Below, piece after piece: positions 52,653-61,544 of a DNA stretch of 64,000 nucleotides (position 1 is the stretch's first letter; each line of letters begins with the position of its first letter). Location: contig NZ_VJVW01000001.1 of the NCBI RefSeq assembly GCF_009735585.1, forward strand, positions 605,698 to 669,697, in the 5' to 3' direction. Under the pieces are notes generated by a model. The model was not told the origin of the DNA, searched no databases, and saw only the letters and a list, made by a program, of their open reading frames with translations. Origin of the DNA: Christiangramia aestuarii. GTDB lineage: Bacteria; Bacteroidota; Bacteroidia; Flavobacteriales; Flavobacteriaceae. The translations under genes and the position numbers were made by a program.

Positions 52653-53423
52653 ATGAACAGAATAAATAAAAAACTGCAGGAAGATAAAAAACTGCTCTCC
52701 ATATATTTCACCGCCGGATATCCGAATCTTGGCGATACCGAAAAGATCATAGAAGACCTTGAAAATAGTGGCGTAGATTTTATTGAAATAGGCCTCCCAT
52801 TTAGTGACCCCCTGGCAGACGGTCCCACCATTCAGGAAAGTTCCACCATGGCATTGAAGAATGGGATGACCACTACAAAACTTTTCGAACAGTTAGAAGG
52901 CATCAGAAATAAAGTGGAGATCCCTCTTATCATCATGGGTTATTTTAACCCGATGCTGCAGTACGGGGTGGAAGAATTTTGTAAAAAATGTCAGAAGGCC
53001 GGGATAGACGGGCTTATTATTCCAGACCTTCCGGTAGATGTATACCACGAAAAATATAAACAGTTGTTAGAGAAATATGGGCTCAGGAATATTTTTCTAA
53101 TCACCCCGCAGACTTCAGATGAACGAATTAAATATATAGATTCGGTTTCAGACGGATTTATTTATATGGTAAGTAGTGCGAGCGTTACCGGTTCTACCAG
53201 CGGTTTTGGCGAAGAAACAAAAGCTTATTTTAAAAGGGTGAACGAACTCCAATTAAAAAACCCGCAGATCGTAGGTTTTGGGATCAAGGACAGGGAAACC
53301 TTTGAACAGGCTACCGAGTATGCCAGCGGAGCCATCATTGGAAGTGCCTTTATTAAGCATTTAAATGAGCATGGCACCGGCAATATTGCTTCATTCGTGC
53401 AAAATGTTAAAGCTTTAACCTAA
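52653..53423 (+). CDS. trpA: Tryptophan synthase alpha chain
   Basis: This 256-residue TIM-barrel enzyme splits indole-3-glycerol phosphate and passes indole to TrpB. It has YFTAGYPNLGDTEKII, the catalytic Glu in FIEIGLPFSDPLADGPTIQ, GIDGLIIPDLPVD with catalytic Asp, and SSASVTGSTSGF for phosphate binding. Last gene of the trp operon, separated from trpB by a repeat that could cause partial polarity or differential stability. Confidence 0.97.
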   Translation: MNRINKKLQEDKKLLSIYFTAGYPNLGDTEKIIEDLENSGVDFIEIGLPFSDPLADGPTIQESSTMALKNGMTTTKLFEQLEGIRNKVEIPLIIMGYFNPMLQYGVEEFCKKCQKAGIDGLIIPDLPVDVYHEKYKQLLEKYGLRNIFLITPQTSDERIKYIDSVSDGFIYMVSSASVTGSTSGFGEETKAYFKRVNELQLKNPQIVGFGIKDRETFEQATEYASGAIIGSAFIKHLNEHGTGNIASFVQNVKALT

Positions 53424-53494
53424 TTGTAACAGGCCCTTAGCAGCTTTTAAGACTAGTTCTGCCTATATTAGAGTAAATCATAAAACTTAAAGTT

Positions 53495-53650
53495 ATGGGA
53501 GGACCAATTGAAGATAAGCACAGAGGAAAAAAAGACCGTAGAAAAAGCGAAGACGATCCATTAACCGGAGGTCTGGGTGATCGTAAGAAGCAAACAAATA
53601 AAGTAGATTACGATGAAGAAACCATTAAGGACCAGCAAAATAAAAAGTAA
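53495..53650 (+). CDS. Small hydrophilic protein, 51 residues
   Basis: An open frame starts at ATG 53495 and encodes MGGPIEDKHRGKKDRRKSED and on to KDQQNKK. It is very polar with alternating Lys/Arg and Asp/Glu, without a hydrophobic core, so it is probably disordered. I recognise no family. It lies 3 nt before the bTHX gene and is likely cotranscribed with it; a role with the ribosome or nucleic acids is a guess. Confidence 0.5.
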   Translation: MGGPIEDKHRGKKDRRKSEDDPLTGGLGDRKKQTNKVDYDEETIKDQQNKK

Positions 53651-53653
53651 TTA

Positions 53654-53788
53654 ATGGGAAAAGGTGATAAAAAAACCAAAAGAGGAAAAATTGCTATTGG
53701 CACTAGTGGAAAATTGAGGCCTAAGCGTAAAAAGTTTAAGATAAAGCCGAGTACACTAGCCGACCATGATAAAAAAGAACTGCAATGA
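53654..53788 (+). CDS. Small ribosomal subunit protein bTHX (S31-type)
   Basis: A 44-residue protein starting MGKGDKKTKRGKIAIGTSGK and continuing LRPKRKKF matches the bTHX/S31 family of tiny basic 30S proteins, whose typical start is MGKGDxKTKRGKI. It fills a cavity in the head of the small subunit in Thermus. The gene ends 1 nt before the convergent UDG-like gene. Confidence 0.85.
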   Translation: MGKGDKKTKRGKIAIGTSGKLRPKRKKFKIKPSTLADHDKKELQ

Positions 53789-53789
53789 A

Positions 53790-54473
53790 TTAGAAAAATT
53801 CTCTATACTGAAGAACCCTGAAATCAAGAGTATTGAATTCAGGGTTTTTCTTTTTCAGGTCTTTATATAACTGCGAACTTCCAACTGCAATATTCGCCGC
53901 TCCCGAAGGAGCGATCAAAGAAACGGTTTTTATTAGCCTGCCATCCAGCACAAATTGATGAATCCTGGGAGATTTTTTTGAAACTACCTTCAGTTTAATA
54001 TCATGATCAGACTCTTTCAGGTATTTTCTAAAAAAGTACTCGGGACCATTTTTAGAATTTCCCCCTGTAAAAAGTAAGGTTTCTACCTTTGGATGCTCTT
54101 TAAGAATTCCGATCATATCCCTTAATTGTACCTTCTGCATCCCCAGGTCTGAAGCATCTATTTTCTCCCTCCGGCTACTTTCTACCACATCGCAGATCCC
54201 GATGCCCCGCTTACGTAGAAAGTTTTTGCGCTCTTCTACCGCCTCTGGTGTATTTTCGAATTTAAGCCCCAGGTTAAAAATGCGGTCAAGGATGATCCAG
54301 AGTTGCCCATCACCACTTCCATAACAAAAATCCACATCATCTTCCCGTAACTGTCTTTTGGTAAACCTAGGAGGAGGTAGCGTGCCTACGATTAGTTTCG
54401 TGGCATTTTCGGGAATGAACGGCGGGAATGGATGTTTGTGGTGAAAGAGTTCCAAATTGATAGCTTTTAGCAA
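53790..54473 (-). CDS. Uracil-DNA glycosylase superfamily protein
   Basis: This 227-residue protein has the UDG-superfamily motif 1 region LIVGTLPPPRF, a pocket segment DFCYGSGDGQLWIILDRIF resembling the family-6 hypoxanthine/uracil glycosylases, and GICDVVESSRR. The C-terminal motif SPSGAANIA-like (IAPSGAANIAVGSS) corresponds to the DNA-minor-groove loop. DNA base-excision repair is likely; the exact damaged base is not determined. It converges with the bTHX gene and is 24 nt downstream of yaaA on the same strand. Confidence 0.78.
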   Translation of the reverse strand: MLKAINLELFHHKHPFPPFIPENATKLIVGTLPPPRFTKRQLREDDVDFCYGSGDGQLWIILDRIFNLGLKFENTPEAVEERKNFLRKRGIGICDVVESSRREKIDASDLGMQKVQLRDMIGILKEHPKVETLLFTGGNSKNGPEYFFRKYLKESDHDIKLKVVSKKSPRIHQFVLDGRLIKTVSLIAPSGAANIAVGSSQLYKDLKKKNPEFNTLDFRVLQYREFF

Positions 54474-54497
54474 TAAGCAGTAAGCTTTGAGCTTAAT

Positions 54498-55259
54498 TTA
54501 TCTTATAAATGTAGGTTCGTTCTCCTTTTCGGTATGTTCTTCGCTATAACGATACCCGTCATAATCGAAGCCTTTGATATCGTCCGGGCTTTTGCAATCA
54601 TTATCGATGATATATCTAACCATGGAGCCACGGGCTTTTTTAGCGAAGAAACTGATGATCTTTAGTTTACCGTCCTTAAAATCCTTAAAAACAGGGGAGA
54701 TCACCGGCACCTTAAGTTTCCTGGTATCCACAGCCTTGAAATACTCATTGCTCGCCAGGTTCAGGAAAAGTTCATCGTCTTCTAATTCGTTATTCAGAAA
54801 TTCGGTGACCTTCTTTTGCCAAACCTCGTATAGGTTATCTTTTCTTTCTATCCCAATAGACGTTCCCATTTCCAGGCGGTAAGGCTGAATAAGATCCAGC
54901 GGTCGCAGGATGCCATACATCCCTGAAAGTATCCTTAAAGTGTCCTGGACTTTATCCAGTTTTTCTGTAGGAATGGAATAGGCATCCAGGCCGGTATAGA
55001 CGTCCCCGTTAAAAGCGTACATGGCTGGGCGGGAATTTTTCTTATCATGTTCTTCCTCGAATTCCTGATACCTGGTATAATTAAGATCTGCCAGCTTATC
55101 GCTGATGCTCATCAATTCTGATATCTTCTTTTTGCTTTGCCTGGAAAGCTTCCGGTTCAGCTTGGCAGCGGTTTCCAGAAATTCTGGCTGGGTACCCCTG
55201 GTAGTTGGCAATTTGGATTCATAATCCAGCGTTTTCGCCGGCGAAACAACGATTTTCAT
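54498..55259 (-). CDS. yaaA: Peroxide stress protein YaaA (DUF328)
   Basis: This 253-residue protein starts [19 protein letters not shown] and contains [35 protein letters not shown] and [17 protein letters not shown], all characteristic of YaaA. In E. coli YaaA lowers free iron during peroxide stress and binds DNA. It is the first gene of a probable two-gene unit with the UDG-like gene, both linked to DNA protection. Confidence 0.95.
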   Translation of the reverse strand: MKIVVSPAKTLDYESKLPTTRGTQPEFLETAAKLNRKLSRQSKKKISELMSISDKLADLNYTRYQEFEEEHDKKNSRPAMYAFNGDVYTGLDAYSIPTEKLDKVQDTLRILSGMYGILRPLDLIQPYRLEMGTSIGIERKDNLYEVWQKKVTEFLNNELEDDELFLNLASNEYFKAVDTRKLKVPVISPVFKDFKDGKLKIISFFAKKARGSMVRYIIDNDCKSPDDIKGFDYDGYRYSEEHTEKENEPTFIR

Positions 55260-55418
55260 TTCTCTTTCGGTTAATTTTCTACCAAAGATAACCTATCAGC
55301 TGAAAAACCGAAAAATCCCCGAAAATTGTTTCTTATGAATCTATAGAAGGCTTTTATGCCGAATTCGAGGGCTGGATATCGCTATTAACCGCTATGCAAT
55401 CTGCCTTTGCAAACCTAC

Positions 55419-55517
55419 CGCGTGAGGGATTGAGGCATTGTTGGAGCTCGTCCCCGCTATCTAGCGGGGACAGCGACTGCCGAAAGCCCGACCCAAAATT
55501 CATTTTGGGGCACGCCC
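55419..55517 (+). repeat. Structured intergenic element, copy 2
   Basis: About 99 nt closed by GCGTG (55420-55424) with CACGC (55511-55515). Inside are GGG (55426-55428) with CCC (55487-55489), GGCA (55434-55437) with TGCC (55478-55481), a central 10-bp hairpin GTCCCCGCTA/TAGCGGGGAC (55450-55471), and a 3' hairpin CCCAAAAT/ATTTTGGG (55492-55509). The closing helix differs from copy 1 at 11417 by a compensatory base-pair change. It lies just beyond the rluD-like stop codon, antisense to that gene. Confidence 0.55.
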
Positions 55518-56578
55518 TAATCCAGATATTCCTTCTGATTTTTGGCATAACCACGCCATTTTTCGATACAATCTACCATATCCTGGGGCAAATTGGTATC
55601 AAAGCTCATCCACTCATTGGTCACGGGATGGGTAAAACCAAGGGTCTTGGCATGCAATGCCTGTCTTGGGAGTATCTTAAAGCAATTATCAACGAACTGC
55701 TTGTATTTGGTAAAGGTGGTACCCTTTAAAATTCGATCGCCACCATAACGCTCATCGTTAAAAAGTGTGTGGCCAATATGCTTCATATGCACCCTGATCT
55801 GGTGGGTTCTGCCGGTCTCCAGTTTACAGGAAACCAGGGTCACGTAGCCGAAGCGCTCGAGAACCTTGTAGTGGGTCACTGCGGGTTTGCCATTATCTGC
55901 ATCGTCACCATGATAGACGATATTCTGAAGCCGGTTTTTCGGATTTCGGCCTATGTTGCCCTCAATCGTCCCTTCATCTTCCTCTACATTGCCCCATACC
56001 AGAGCCACGTACTCGCGTTCACTGGTCTTATCGAAGAATTGCTTGGAAAGATGCGCCATGGCCTCTTCGGTCTTGGCGATCACCAGGAGTCCACTGGTAT
56101 CCTTGTCTATCCTGTGCACCAGACCGGGACGATCGCTGCTGTTATTAGGCAGGTTATCAAAGTGATGTACCAGGGCATTAATGAGGGTTCCGCTGTAGTT
56201 CCCGTGGCCGGGATGCACCACCATCCCGGCGGGTTTATTCACCACCAGCAAGGTTTCATCTTCGTAAACGATATCCAGAGGGATATCCTCTGGCACCAGT
56301 AGATATTCGTAAGGTGGATGCTCGAACATCACCTGGACGGTATCGCCGCCCTTCACCTTGTAATTCTGCTTTACAGTTTCCCCGTTCACGTAGATATTCC
56401 CGCTTTTTGCAGCTTTCTGAATCTTGTTACGGGTAGCGTTCTCGATGAAATTCATCAGGTATTTATCTACCCTCAAAGGTTTCTGGCCAACCTCAGCGAC
56501 AAATTTATGATGTTCATAAAGACTTTCATCTTCATCCTCATTTTCAATCTCTTCCCTCTGGTCTTTATTAGAATTCAT
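55517..56578 (-). CDS. RluA-family pseudouridine synthase (RluD type)
   Basis: This 353-residue enzyme has an N-terminal S4 domain (about 30-95, LRVDKYLMNFIENATRNKIQKAAKSGNIYVNGE) and the RluA/RluD catalytic core: LLVVNKPAGMVVHPGHGN, then the catalytic Asp in HRIDKDTSGLLVIAKT, and GRTHQIRVHMKHIGH. RluD-type enzymes modify uridines 1911, 1915 and 1917 of 23S rRNA. Its start overlaps the end of the PASTA gene by 11 nt. Its stop borders the structured element. Confidence 0.93.
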   Translation of the reverse strand: MNSNKDQREEIENEDEDESLYEHHKFVAEVGQKPLRVDKYLMNFIENATRNKIQKAAKSGNIYVNGETVKQNYKVKGGDTVQVMFEHPPYEYLLVPEDIPLDIVYEDETLLVVNKPAGMVVHPGHGNYSGTLINALVHHFDNLPNNSSDRPGLVHRIDKDTSGLLVIAKTEEAMAHLSKQFFDKTSEREYVALVWGNVEEDEGTIEGNIGRNPKNRLQNIVYHGDDADNGKPAVTHYKVLERFGYVTLVSCKLETGRTHQIRVHMKHIGHTLFNDERYGGDRILKGTTFTKYKQFVDNCFKILPRQALHAKTLGFTHPVTNEWMSFDTNLPQDMVDCIEKWRGYAKNQKEYLD

Positions 56579-57185
56579 CTACCTCGCTTTCGGTTGCATC
56601 TTCTGTTTCCAGGCTATCAACATTTCTATAACTTCCACTTCCATCTCCCAGAACCAGGTCTATTTTAGAGGTTTTCATCAGCTTTTCGCCCGGCTTCACC
56701 GTTTTCCCCTGGTGTCTTAATTCCAGTACGGCATCTTTAGCGATATCCGGCTTATAGCTGATCTCTCCAATTTCAAAACCTAAAGACCTTAATGTAGGCT
56801 CCACCTGTCTCCTGGTTTTCCTGATAAGGTTGTTGGGAACTTCAATTTTTCTATATCCTGAAGGATTCAGGGTTAGGTAGATCTTCCGGTCCTCTTTCAC
56901 GAACTTTCCCGGTGCAGGCACCTGATCTATCACGGAATATCTTGGGAAATCGGGATTAAAATTCGCTGAATCCAGTATCTCGTAAGACAGGTCCAGCTCC
57001 TCAAGCCTTTCTTCCACATTGTCCAGGTTCATCTTGGCAAGGTCTGGCACCTCGATCCTTTGATCCTGGTTGGTAGAATAATCAAGCCATTGCATCGTTA
57101 AAAATGAAAGCACTACCAGTACCACAACCGCCAACACGAGTTGAATTAAAAAGGTCTTGCTGAATATAAATCGAAATAATCCCAT
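56568..57185 (-). CDS. PASTA domain membrane protein
   Basis: This 205-residue protein has an N-terminal membrane helix (about 12-32) and three PASTA-type units (about 40-110, 112-175 and on), each with proline-glycine-rich turns such as VPDLAKMNLDNVEERLEELDLSYEIL and IEVPNNLIRKTRRQVEPTLRSLGFEIG. PASTA domains bind peptidoglycan fragments or interact with penicillin-binding proteins. No kinase domain is attached. It is divergent from ddl and overlaps the RluD-type gene, a common Bacteroidota arrangement. Confidence 0.9.
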   Translation of the reverse strand: MGLFRFIFSKTFLIQLVLAVVVLVVLSFLTMQWLDYSTNQDQRIEVPDLAKMNLDNVEERLEELDLSYEILDSANFNPDFPRYSVIDQVPAPGKFVKEDRKIYLTLNPSGYRKIEVPNNLIRKTRRQVEPTLRSLGFEIGEISYKPDIAKDAVLELRHQGKTVKPGEKLMKTSKIDLVLGDGSGSYRNVDSLETEDATESEVDEF

Positions 57186-57286
57186 AGTTTTTGAATAATG
57201 GGCAAAGATATAAAACCCATTGGTTTTGGTGACTGCCCTTTTAAGTGATATTTTTGTTTAACGACAGCTAACCGGATATATTGAAT

Positions 57287-58264
57287 ATGAAGAAAAAAAT
57301 TGCCATCGCCATGGGCGGGTATTCCAGCGAATACCGTATCTCGATTAACAGCGGGAATATAGTTTACAAACACCTTAACCGCGATCTTTATGAACCCTAC
57401 CGTGTTCATATCTTAAAAGGAGAATGGTTCGTGGTGACCGAGGACGATACCCCCTATCCGATCAATAAGAGCAATTTCACGGTTAAGATCAACGACAAGG
57501 TGATAGAGTTCGATTGTGTATTCAATACCATCCACGGAACTCCCGGCGAAAACGGACTTTTACAGGCTTACCTAGAGCTTATCGGGATCCCGCAGACCAG
57601 TTGTGATTACTACCAGTCTGCCCTTACCTTCAACAAACGGGACCTTATCAGCGTGCTTAGGCCTTTCGGGGTTCTGGCCGCCACCAATTACTACCTGAAC
57701 AAGGAAGATGAGATAAACACAAAAGAGATCGTGGATAAGGTGGGCCTACCCTGTTTCGTGAAGGCGAACCGTGCCGGAAGTAGTTTTGGGGTCACCAAGG
57801 TGAAGACCGAGGAAGAATTGATCCCTGCCGCCAAGACCGCTTTTACCGAGGATGATGAGGCCATCATTGAATCTTTCCTTGACGGAACCGAGGTTTCTGT
57901 GGGAGTGATCACTTATAAAGGTGAGATCATGGCCCTGCCGGTCACCGAGATCGTTCCTGAAGGTGAATTCTTCGATTATGCTGCCAAATACCTGGGGAAA
58001 TCCCAGGAGATCACCCCGGCCAGGATCTCTGAAGAGAACACCAAAAAGGTTCAGGACATTGCCATTATGATCTACAAGAAATTAAAGATGAAAGGCTTTT
58101 CCAGGTCTGAATTCATTTTCCACGACGGCGAACCTCATTTTATCGAGATGAACACCAACCCCGGAATAAGCCAGGCGAGCATATTGCCTCAGCAGGCAGA
58201 AAAGGCTGGGATAAGCCTGAAAGACCTCTTTGGAAGTGCCATCGAAGCTGCCCTGAAACGCTAG
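57287..58264 (+). CDS. ddl: D-alanine--D-alanine ligase
   Basis: This 325-residue ATP-grasp enzyme joins two D-alanines for peptidoglycan. It shows IAMGGYSSEYRISINSG, NTIHGTPGENGLLQAYLELIGIP, PCFVKANRAGSSFGVTKV, and the metal-binding FIEMNTNPGISQASILPQQAEKAG. The start is ATG 57287; a TTG at 57281 is also in frame but less likely. It lies divergent from the PASTA gene and 51 nt before coaD, consistent with a wall-related cluster. Confidence 0.96.
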   Translation: MKKKIAIAMGGYSSEYRISINSGNIVYKHLNRDLYEPYRVHILKGEWFVVTEDDTPYPINKSNFTVKINDKVIEFDCVFNTIHGTPGENGLLQAYLELIGIPQTSCDYYQSALTFNKRDLISVLRPFGVLAATNYYLNKEDEINTKEIVDKVGLPCFVKANRAGSSFGVTKVKTEEELIPAAKTAFTEDDEAIIESFLDGTEVSVGVITYKGEIMALPVTEIVPEGEFFDYAAKYLGKSQEITPARISEENTKKVQDIAIMIYKKLKMKGFSRSEFIFHDGEPHFIEMNTNPGISQASILPQQAEKAGISLKDLFGSAIEAALKR

Positions 58265-58315
58265 TTCATATTTTCTGATTATCTTTTTGCAGAATAACCA
58301 ATCAAAAACCGCCTG

Positions 58316-58771
58316 ATGAAAAAAGCAGTTTTTCCCGGATCCTTCGATCCGTTAACCCTTGGGCATACCGATATTATAGATCGTGCCCTTCCTCTTTTTG
58401 ACGAGATCATTCTTGCCATTGGTACTAACTCCAGCAAGAAATACATGTTCAGCCTTGAGGAAAGGTTACACTTTTTGAAAGAGACCTATAAGAAAGAGCC
58501 TAAAATAAAAGTGGAAACTTACAAGGGCCTTACCGTGGATTTCTGTAAATCCCAGGATGCAGGCTTTATTCTGCGTGGTTTACGTAACGGGCAGGACCTG
58601 GAATTCGAAAAAGCCATCGGGCAGACCAACTATAAGATGTCTGGAATAGAAAGTATTTTTTTGATCTCAAGTTCCGGGATGGCGCACATTTCATCTACGG
58701 TGGTTCGGGATGTGATGCATCATGGTGGCAACTATCAGTTCATGGTGCCAGATGTGGTGAGGAAAAAGTAA
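58316..58771 (+). CDS. coaD: Phosphopantetheine adenylyltransferase
   Basis: This 151-residue enzyme transfers AMP to 4'-phosphopantetheine in CoA synthesis. It has the nucleotidyltransferase start AVFPGSFDPLTLGHTDIIDRAL (TLGH corresponds to the HxGH motif), LRGLRNGQDLEFEKAI and ISSTVVRDVMHHGGN. The length is normal. It follows ddl by 51 nt and precedes a cluster of palindromic repeats. Confidence 0.97.
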   Translation: MKKAVFPGSFDPLTLGHTDIIDRALPLFDEIILAIGTNSSKKYMFSLEERLHFLKETYKKEPKIKVETYKGLTVDFCKSQDAGFILRGLRNGQDLEFEKAIGQTNYKMSGIESIFLISSSGMAHISSTVVRDVMHHGGNYQFMVPDVVRKK

Positions 58772-58778
58772 AGCCGCT

Positions 58779-58983
58779 GTCATTCCGAACACAGTGAGGA
58801 ATCTCATCTTCACTCCCCTATAATAAAGACACCTCGCTTTATTGCGTTCCGTTTTGGATGACATTTGATGTTATTCCTAAAAAAGTGAGGAATCATAAAG
58901 CAAAGATGTTGAAACTCCCGAACCTTCGGGACAGCATGACGAATTTAAATAAGTGTCACCCTGAACTTATTTCAGGGTCTCTT
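58779..58983. repeat. Cluster of dispersed intergenic palindromes, copy D
   Basis: The interval holds CATTCCGAACACAGTGAGGAATC (58780), TTATTCCTAAAAAAGTGAGGAATC-like text (58871), CTCCCGAACCTTCGGGACAG...GACGAATT (58915-58945) and ACCCTGAACTTATTTCAGGGT (58958-58978). These are several members of the same palindrome family found at 11320, 21968 and 52575. Confidence 0.6.
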
Positions 58984-58987
58984 GAGA

Positions 58988-61279
58988 TTACAAATTAAAA
59001 TTCAATCTAACCCCACCGAAGAAATTCCTGGGGTTCCCCGGATAATAATATCTAGGTGCAGAGCCGCCAAAACCAACCGCGTTGGTCACGATACTGGCCG
59101 CATAGTTTTCATCTAAAATATTATTGATCCCAAAATTGAATTGAAGTCCGAGATTTGAACCAAGCTGTAAAGCGTAAGCAAGCTTTAAATTAAGCAAATG
59201 GTAAGGCTCGGTATAACCGGAGTTAGCATCGTCCAAGGCCATTTCACCAAAGGCCTGTAAATTCAGATTAGCCGTAAGTTCTTTATAGCTGATCTCCGCT
59301 CCCGGCGAGATCATATATTCCGGAACACCGGGAATAGTATTGCCCGAATAGTTCTCTCCCAGATCAACAAACCGATCAAAAGTAAAAAAGTTGAAATTGG
59401 AATTCAGGAACAACTTTAAATCAAAGCCATCTGACAGCTGACTTTGGTAGGCAGATGAAAATTCGATCCCATTATGATCTGCTTTCCCCGCATTCACTCC
59501 CACGTACTGGTCCTGGCCTACCCGCCTGGCCACTAGCAAATTCCTAATCTGTATCGAATATAGATTCAATTCTGTGTACAGCCGGTTCCTTAACCAGTTC
59601 CCTTTAAATCCTACCTCGTAGTTCCAGCCAGTTTCGGTCTTAAGCTCGGTATTGATCAGACCTTCCGGCGTTAAGGTCTCGGCTAAACCAGGAGTTGAGA
59701 AACCATGGCTAGCCGAGGCATAAAAATTCTTTCCTTCAAAGGCCTCATAACTCAATCCTACCCGAGGCGAAAAGACCGCTTCAAAACTGTAATTTCCCGA
59801 CTGGTTGACCTCATCTATTTCAAAATTATCCTCCAGATCGTATGAGGTTGTATTAAAATTGATCCCTGCTTCAAGTTTTAGTTTTGAAGTCAATTCAGAA
59901 TTTAACTGTGCAAAAATATTGATATAATTCCTAAGCTGGTCACTGGCACTCAAGCGATCACCCTGTAGGCTTCGCCTGGCTTCAGCTTCTTCATAAAGAT
60001 TTTCATAGGTGGCAACCTCGTAGAATTCGTACATGGTTTCGGCACCAAAACTCAGGCTGGAAGGCAGCTCAAAGATCTCCGTCACAAAATTGAATTTTGT
60101 CCTCGCACCTATGGAATTCCTGTCTTCATCCAGTATATCAAAAGGACGCGGCTCATAACCATCCCGGAAATTATAAAATACAGAAGTTTGATTTTGGAAA
60201 TTATCAGAGAAATTATGTTCATAAGAAATACCCATGATATTCTTAGCGTAAGATTCGTAGCCTGCCGCCTGGTACCAGGTAAAAGCAGCCTTTTCAGGAT
60301 TTTCCCTGAAGTCAGTCACATTCAGCGAGCTGGGGATAAAGGCTTTCAGGCTGGTATACGAATAAAAGAAAGACCAATAATTTCCCTTTTTATCCAGAAA
60401 GCCTGCGGAACCTAACAAAGAAACCCTGTCATAAGCACCATTTTGTCGATACCCATCGCTTTGTACGTTATTGTAATTCATAGAAATGTCGAGGCTATCC
60501 TTTACAAAACTGAAATTAGCACTGGTTTTACGGGTATTAAAGCTTCCATAACTGAATGCTCCGGTAATCGATTTTTGCTCCTTCCGGTTTCTATTGGTGT
60601 ATAAATTTATGGCGCCGCCTAGTCCTGCTCCAAAAGTTGAGGAAACCGGCCCCTTAAAGATCTCTATCCTTTCGAGGTATTCGGGATCCAGGTCGTCCAG
60701 GGTAAGTTCACCTTCGGCAGTAGTTAACGGTATTCCGTTAATATAGGCTTTTATCCGGTTAGTGCTGTACTGCGAGCGGGCACCGATTCCCCGAATATTG
60801 ATCTTGTTGGTATTTAAAGCTCCCTGGCTTACGAAAACCCCGGGTACATAATTAAAATTCTGAACCAGGTTAAAATTATCTGTCCGCTTCAGGTCATTAT
60901 CGCTTATCAGACTAACCGAGGCCGGAATTTCCCTGATCTGTTCTGGAATATTGGAACTTCTTACCACCACTTCCGATAGCTGGTCTATATTTTTTTGAAG
61001 AAAGATATCTGTTCTTTCCTTTTCAGCTTCAAAAGATTCCGTGTAAACCTGGTATCCCGGAGCCATAAATTCCAGCATCAGGGGAAAGGAAACCTGTTGG
61101 AAGCGAAAATTGCCGTACCTATCGGTATATCGGGTTTGCCCTGAATTTAGATCGGTAACCCTGGCATTCTCGATCGGGTTTCCGGTGGTGGCATCCAGTA
61201 CTTTTCCTCGGAATTCCTGGGTAAACGCCAGGTTCCAACCGAACAACCATAAAAAACCTAATAACAGAAAATGCTTCAA
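58988..61279 (-). CDS. TonB-dependent outer-membrane receptor
   Basis: This 763-residue protein has a signal peptide (to about residue 20), a CarboxypepD_reg-like domain (about 21-108, GKVLDATTGNPIENARVTD), a plug domain (about 120-230, including IREIPASVSLISDNDL, NIRGIGARSQYSTNRIKAYINGIPL and IEIFKGPVSSTFGAGLGGAINLYT) and a beta-barrel ending in Phe-Asn-Leu. It lacks a SusD partner, so it is probably a siderophore, cofactor or peptide receptor rather than a glycan importer. The neighbouring M14 peptidase is divergent. The substrate is not evident. Confidence 0.93.
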   Translation of the reverse strand: MKHFLLLGFLWLFGWNLAFTQEFRGKVLDATTGNPIENARVTDLNSGQTRYTDRYGNFRFQQVSFPLMLEFMAPGYQVYTESFEAEKERTDIFLQKNIDQLSEVVVRSSNIPEQIREIPASVSLISDNDLKRTDNFNLVQNFNYVPGVFVSQGALNTNKINIRGIGARSQYSTNRIKAYINGIPLTTAEGELTLDDLDPEYLERIEIFKGPVSSTFGAGLGGAINLYTNRNRKEQKSITGAFSYGSFNTRKTSANFSFVKDSLDISMNYNNVQSDGYRQNGAYDRVSLLGSAGFLDKKGNYWSFFYSYTSLKAFIPSSLNVTDFRENPEKAAFTWYQAAGYESYAKNIMGISYEHNFSDNFQNQTSVFYNFRDGYEPRPFDILDEDRNSIGARTKFNFVTEIFELPSSLSFGAETMYEFYEVATYENLYEEAEARRSLQGDRLSASDQLRNYINIFAQLNSELTSKLKLEAGINFNTTSYDLEDNFEIDEVNQSGNYSFEAVFSPRVGLSYEAFEGKNFYASASHGFSTPGLAETLTPEGLINTELKTETGWNYEVGFKGNWLRNRLYTELNLYSIQIRNLLVARRVGQDQYVGVNAGKADHNGIEFSSAYQSQLSDGFDLKLFLNSNFNFFTFDRFVDLGENYSGNTIPGVPEYMISPGAEISYKELTANLNLQAFGEMALDDANSGYTEPYHLLNLKLAYALQLGSNLGLQFNFGINNILDENYAASIVTNAVGFGGSAPRYYYPGNPRNFFGGVRLNFNL

Positions 61280-61544
61280 AACTTGAATTTTAGATCACAA
61301 TTTTAACCAAAAATTGACGGATAGATCATTTTCCGGCAAGAATTAAAAGCCAGAGCTCAAGGTTTAACGATCGTCTAAACACGAGATAAGACCGATGTTT
61401 TTGGTTGCTTTCAGACTTTTTAATTAAGTTTACGGCTATATTTTTTAGAAAATTTTATGAAATGCGCCATACTTTGAACTACATTCCTGAGTGGAATTAG
61501 CATGGCGAATTGCATCTGACCGAAAACTAAACAAATAGCACCAG

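Noticed and set aside
61280-61544. Possible riboswitch upstream of the TonB-dependent receptor
   Set aside because: I found no cobalamin-type or other recognisable riboswitch core; the region looks like an ordinary divergent promoter.
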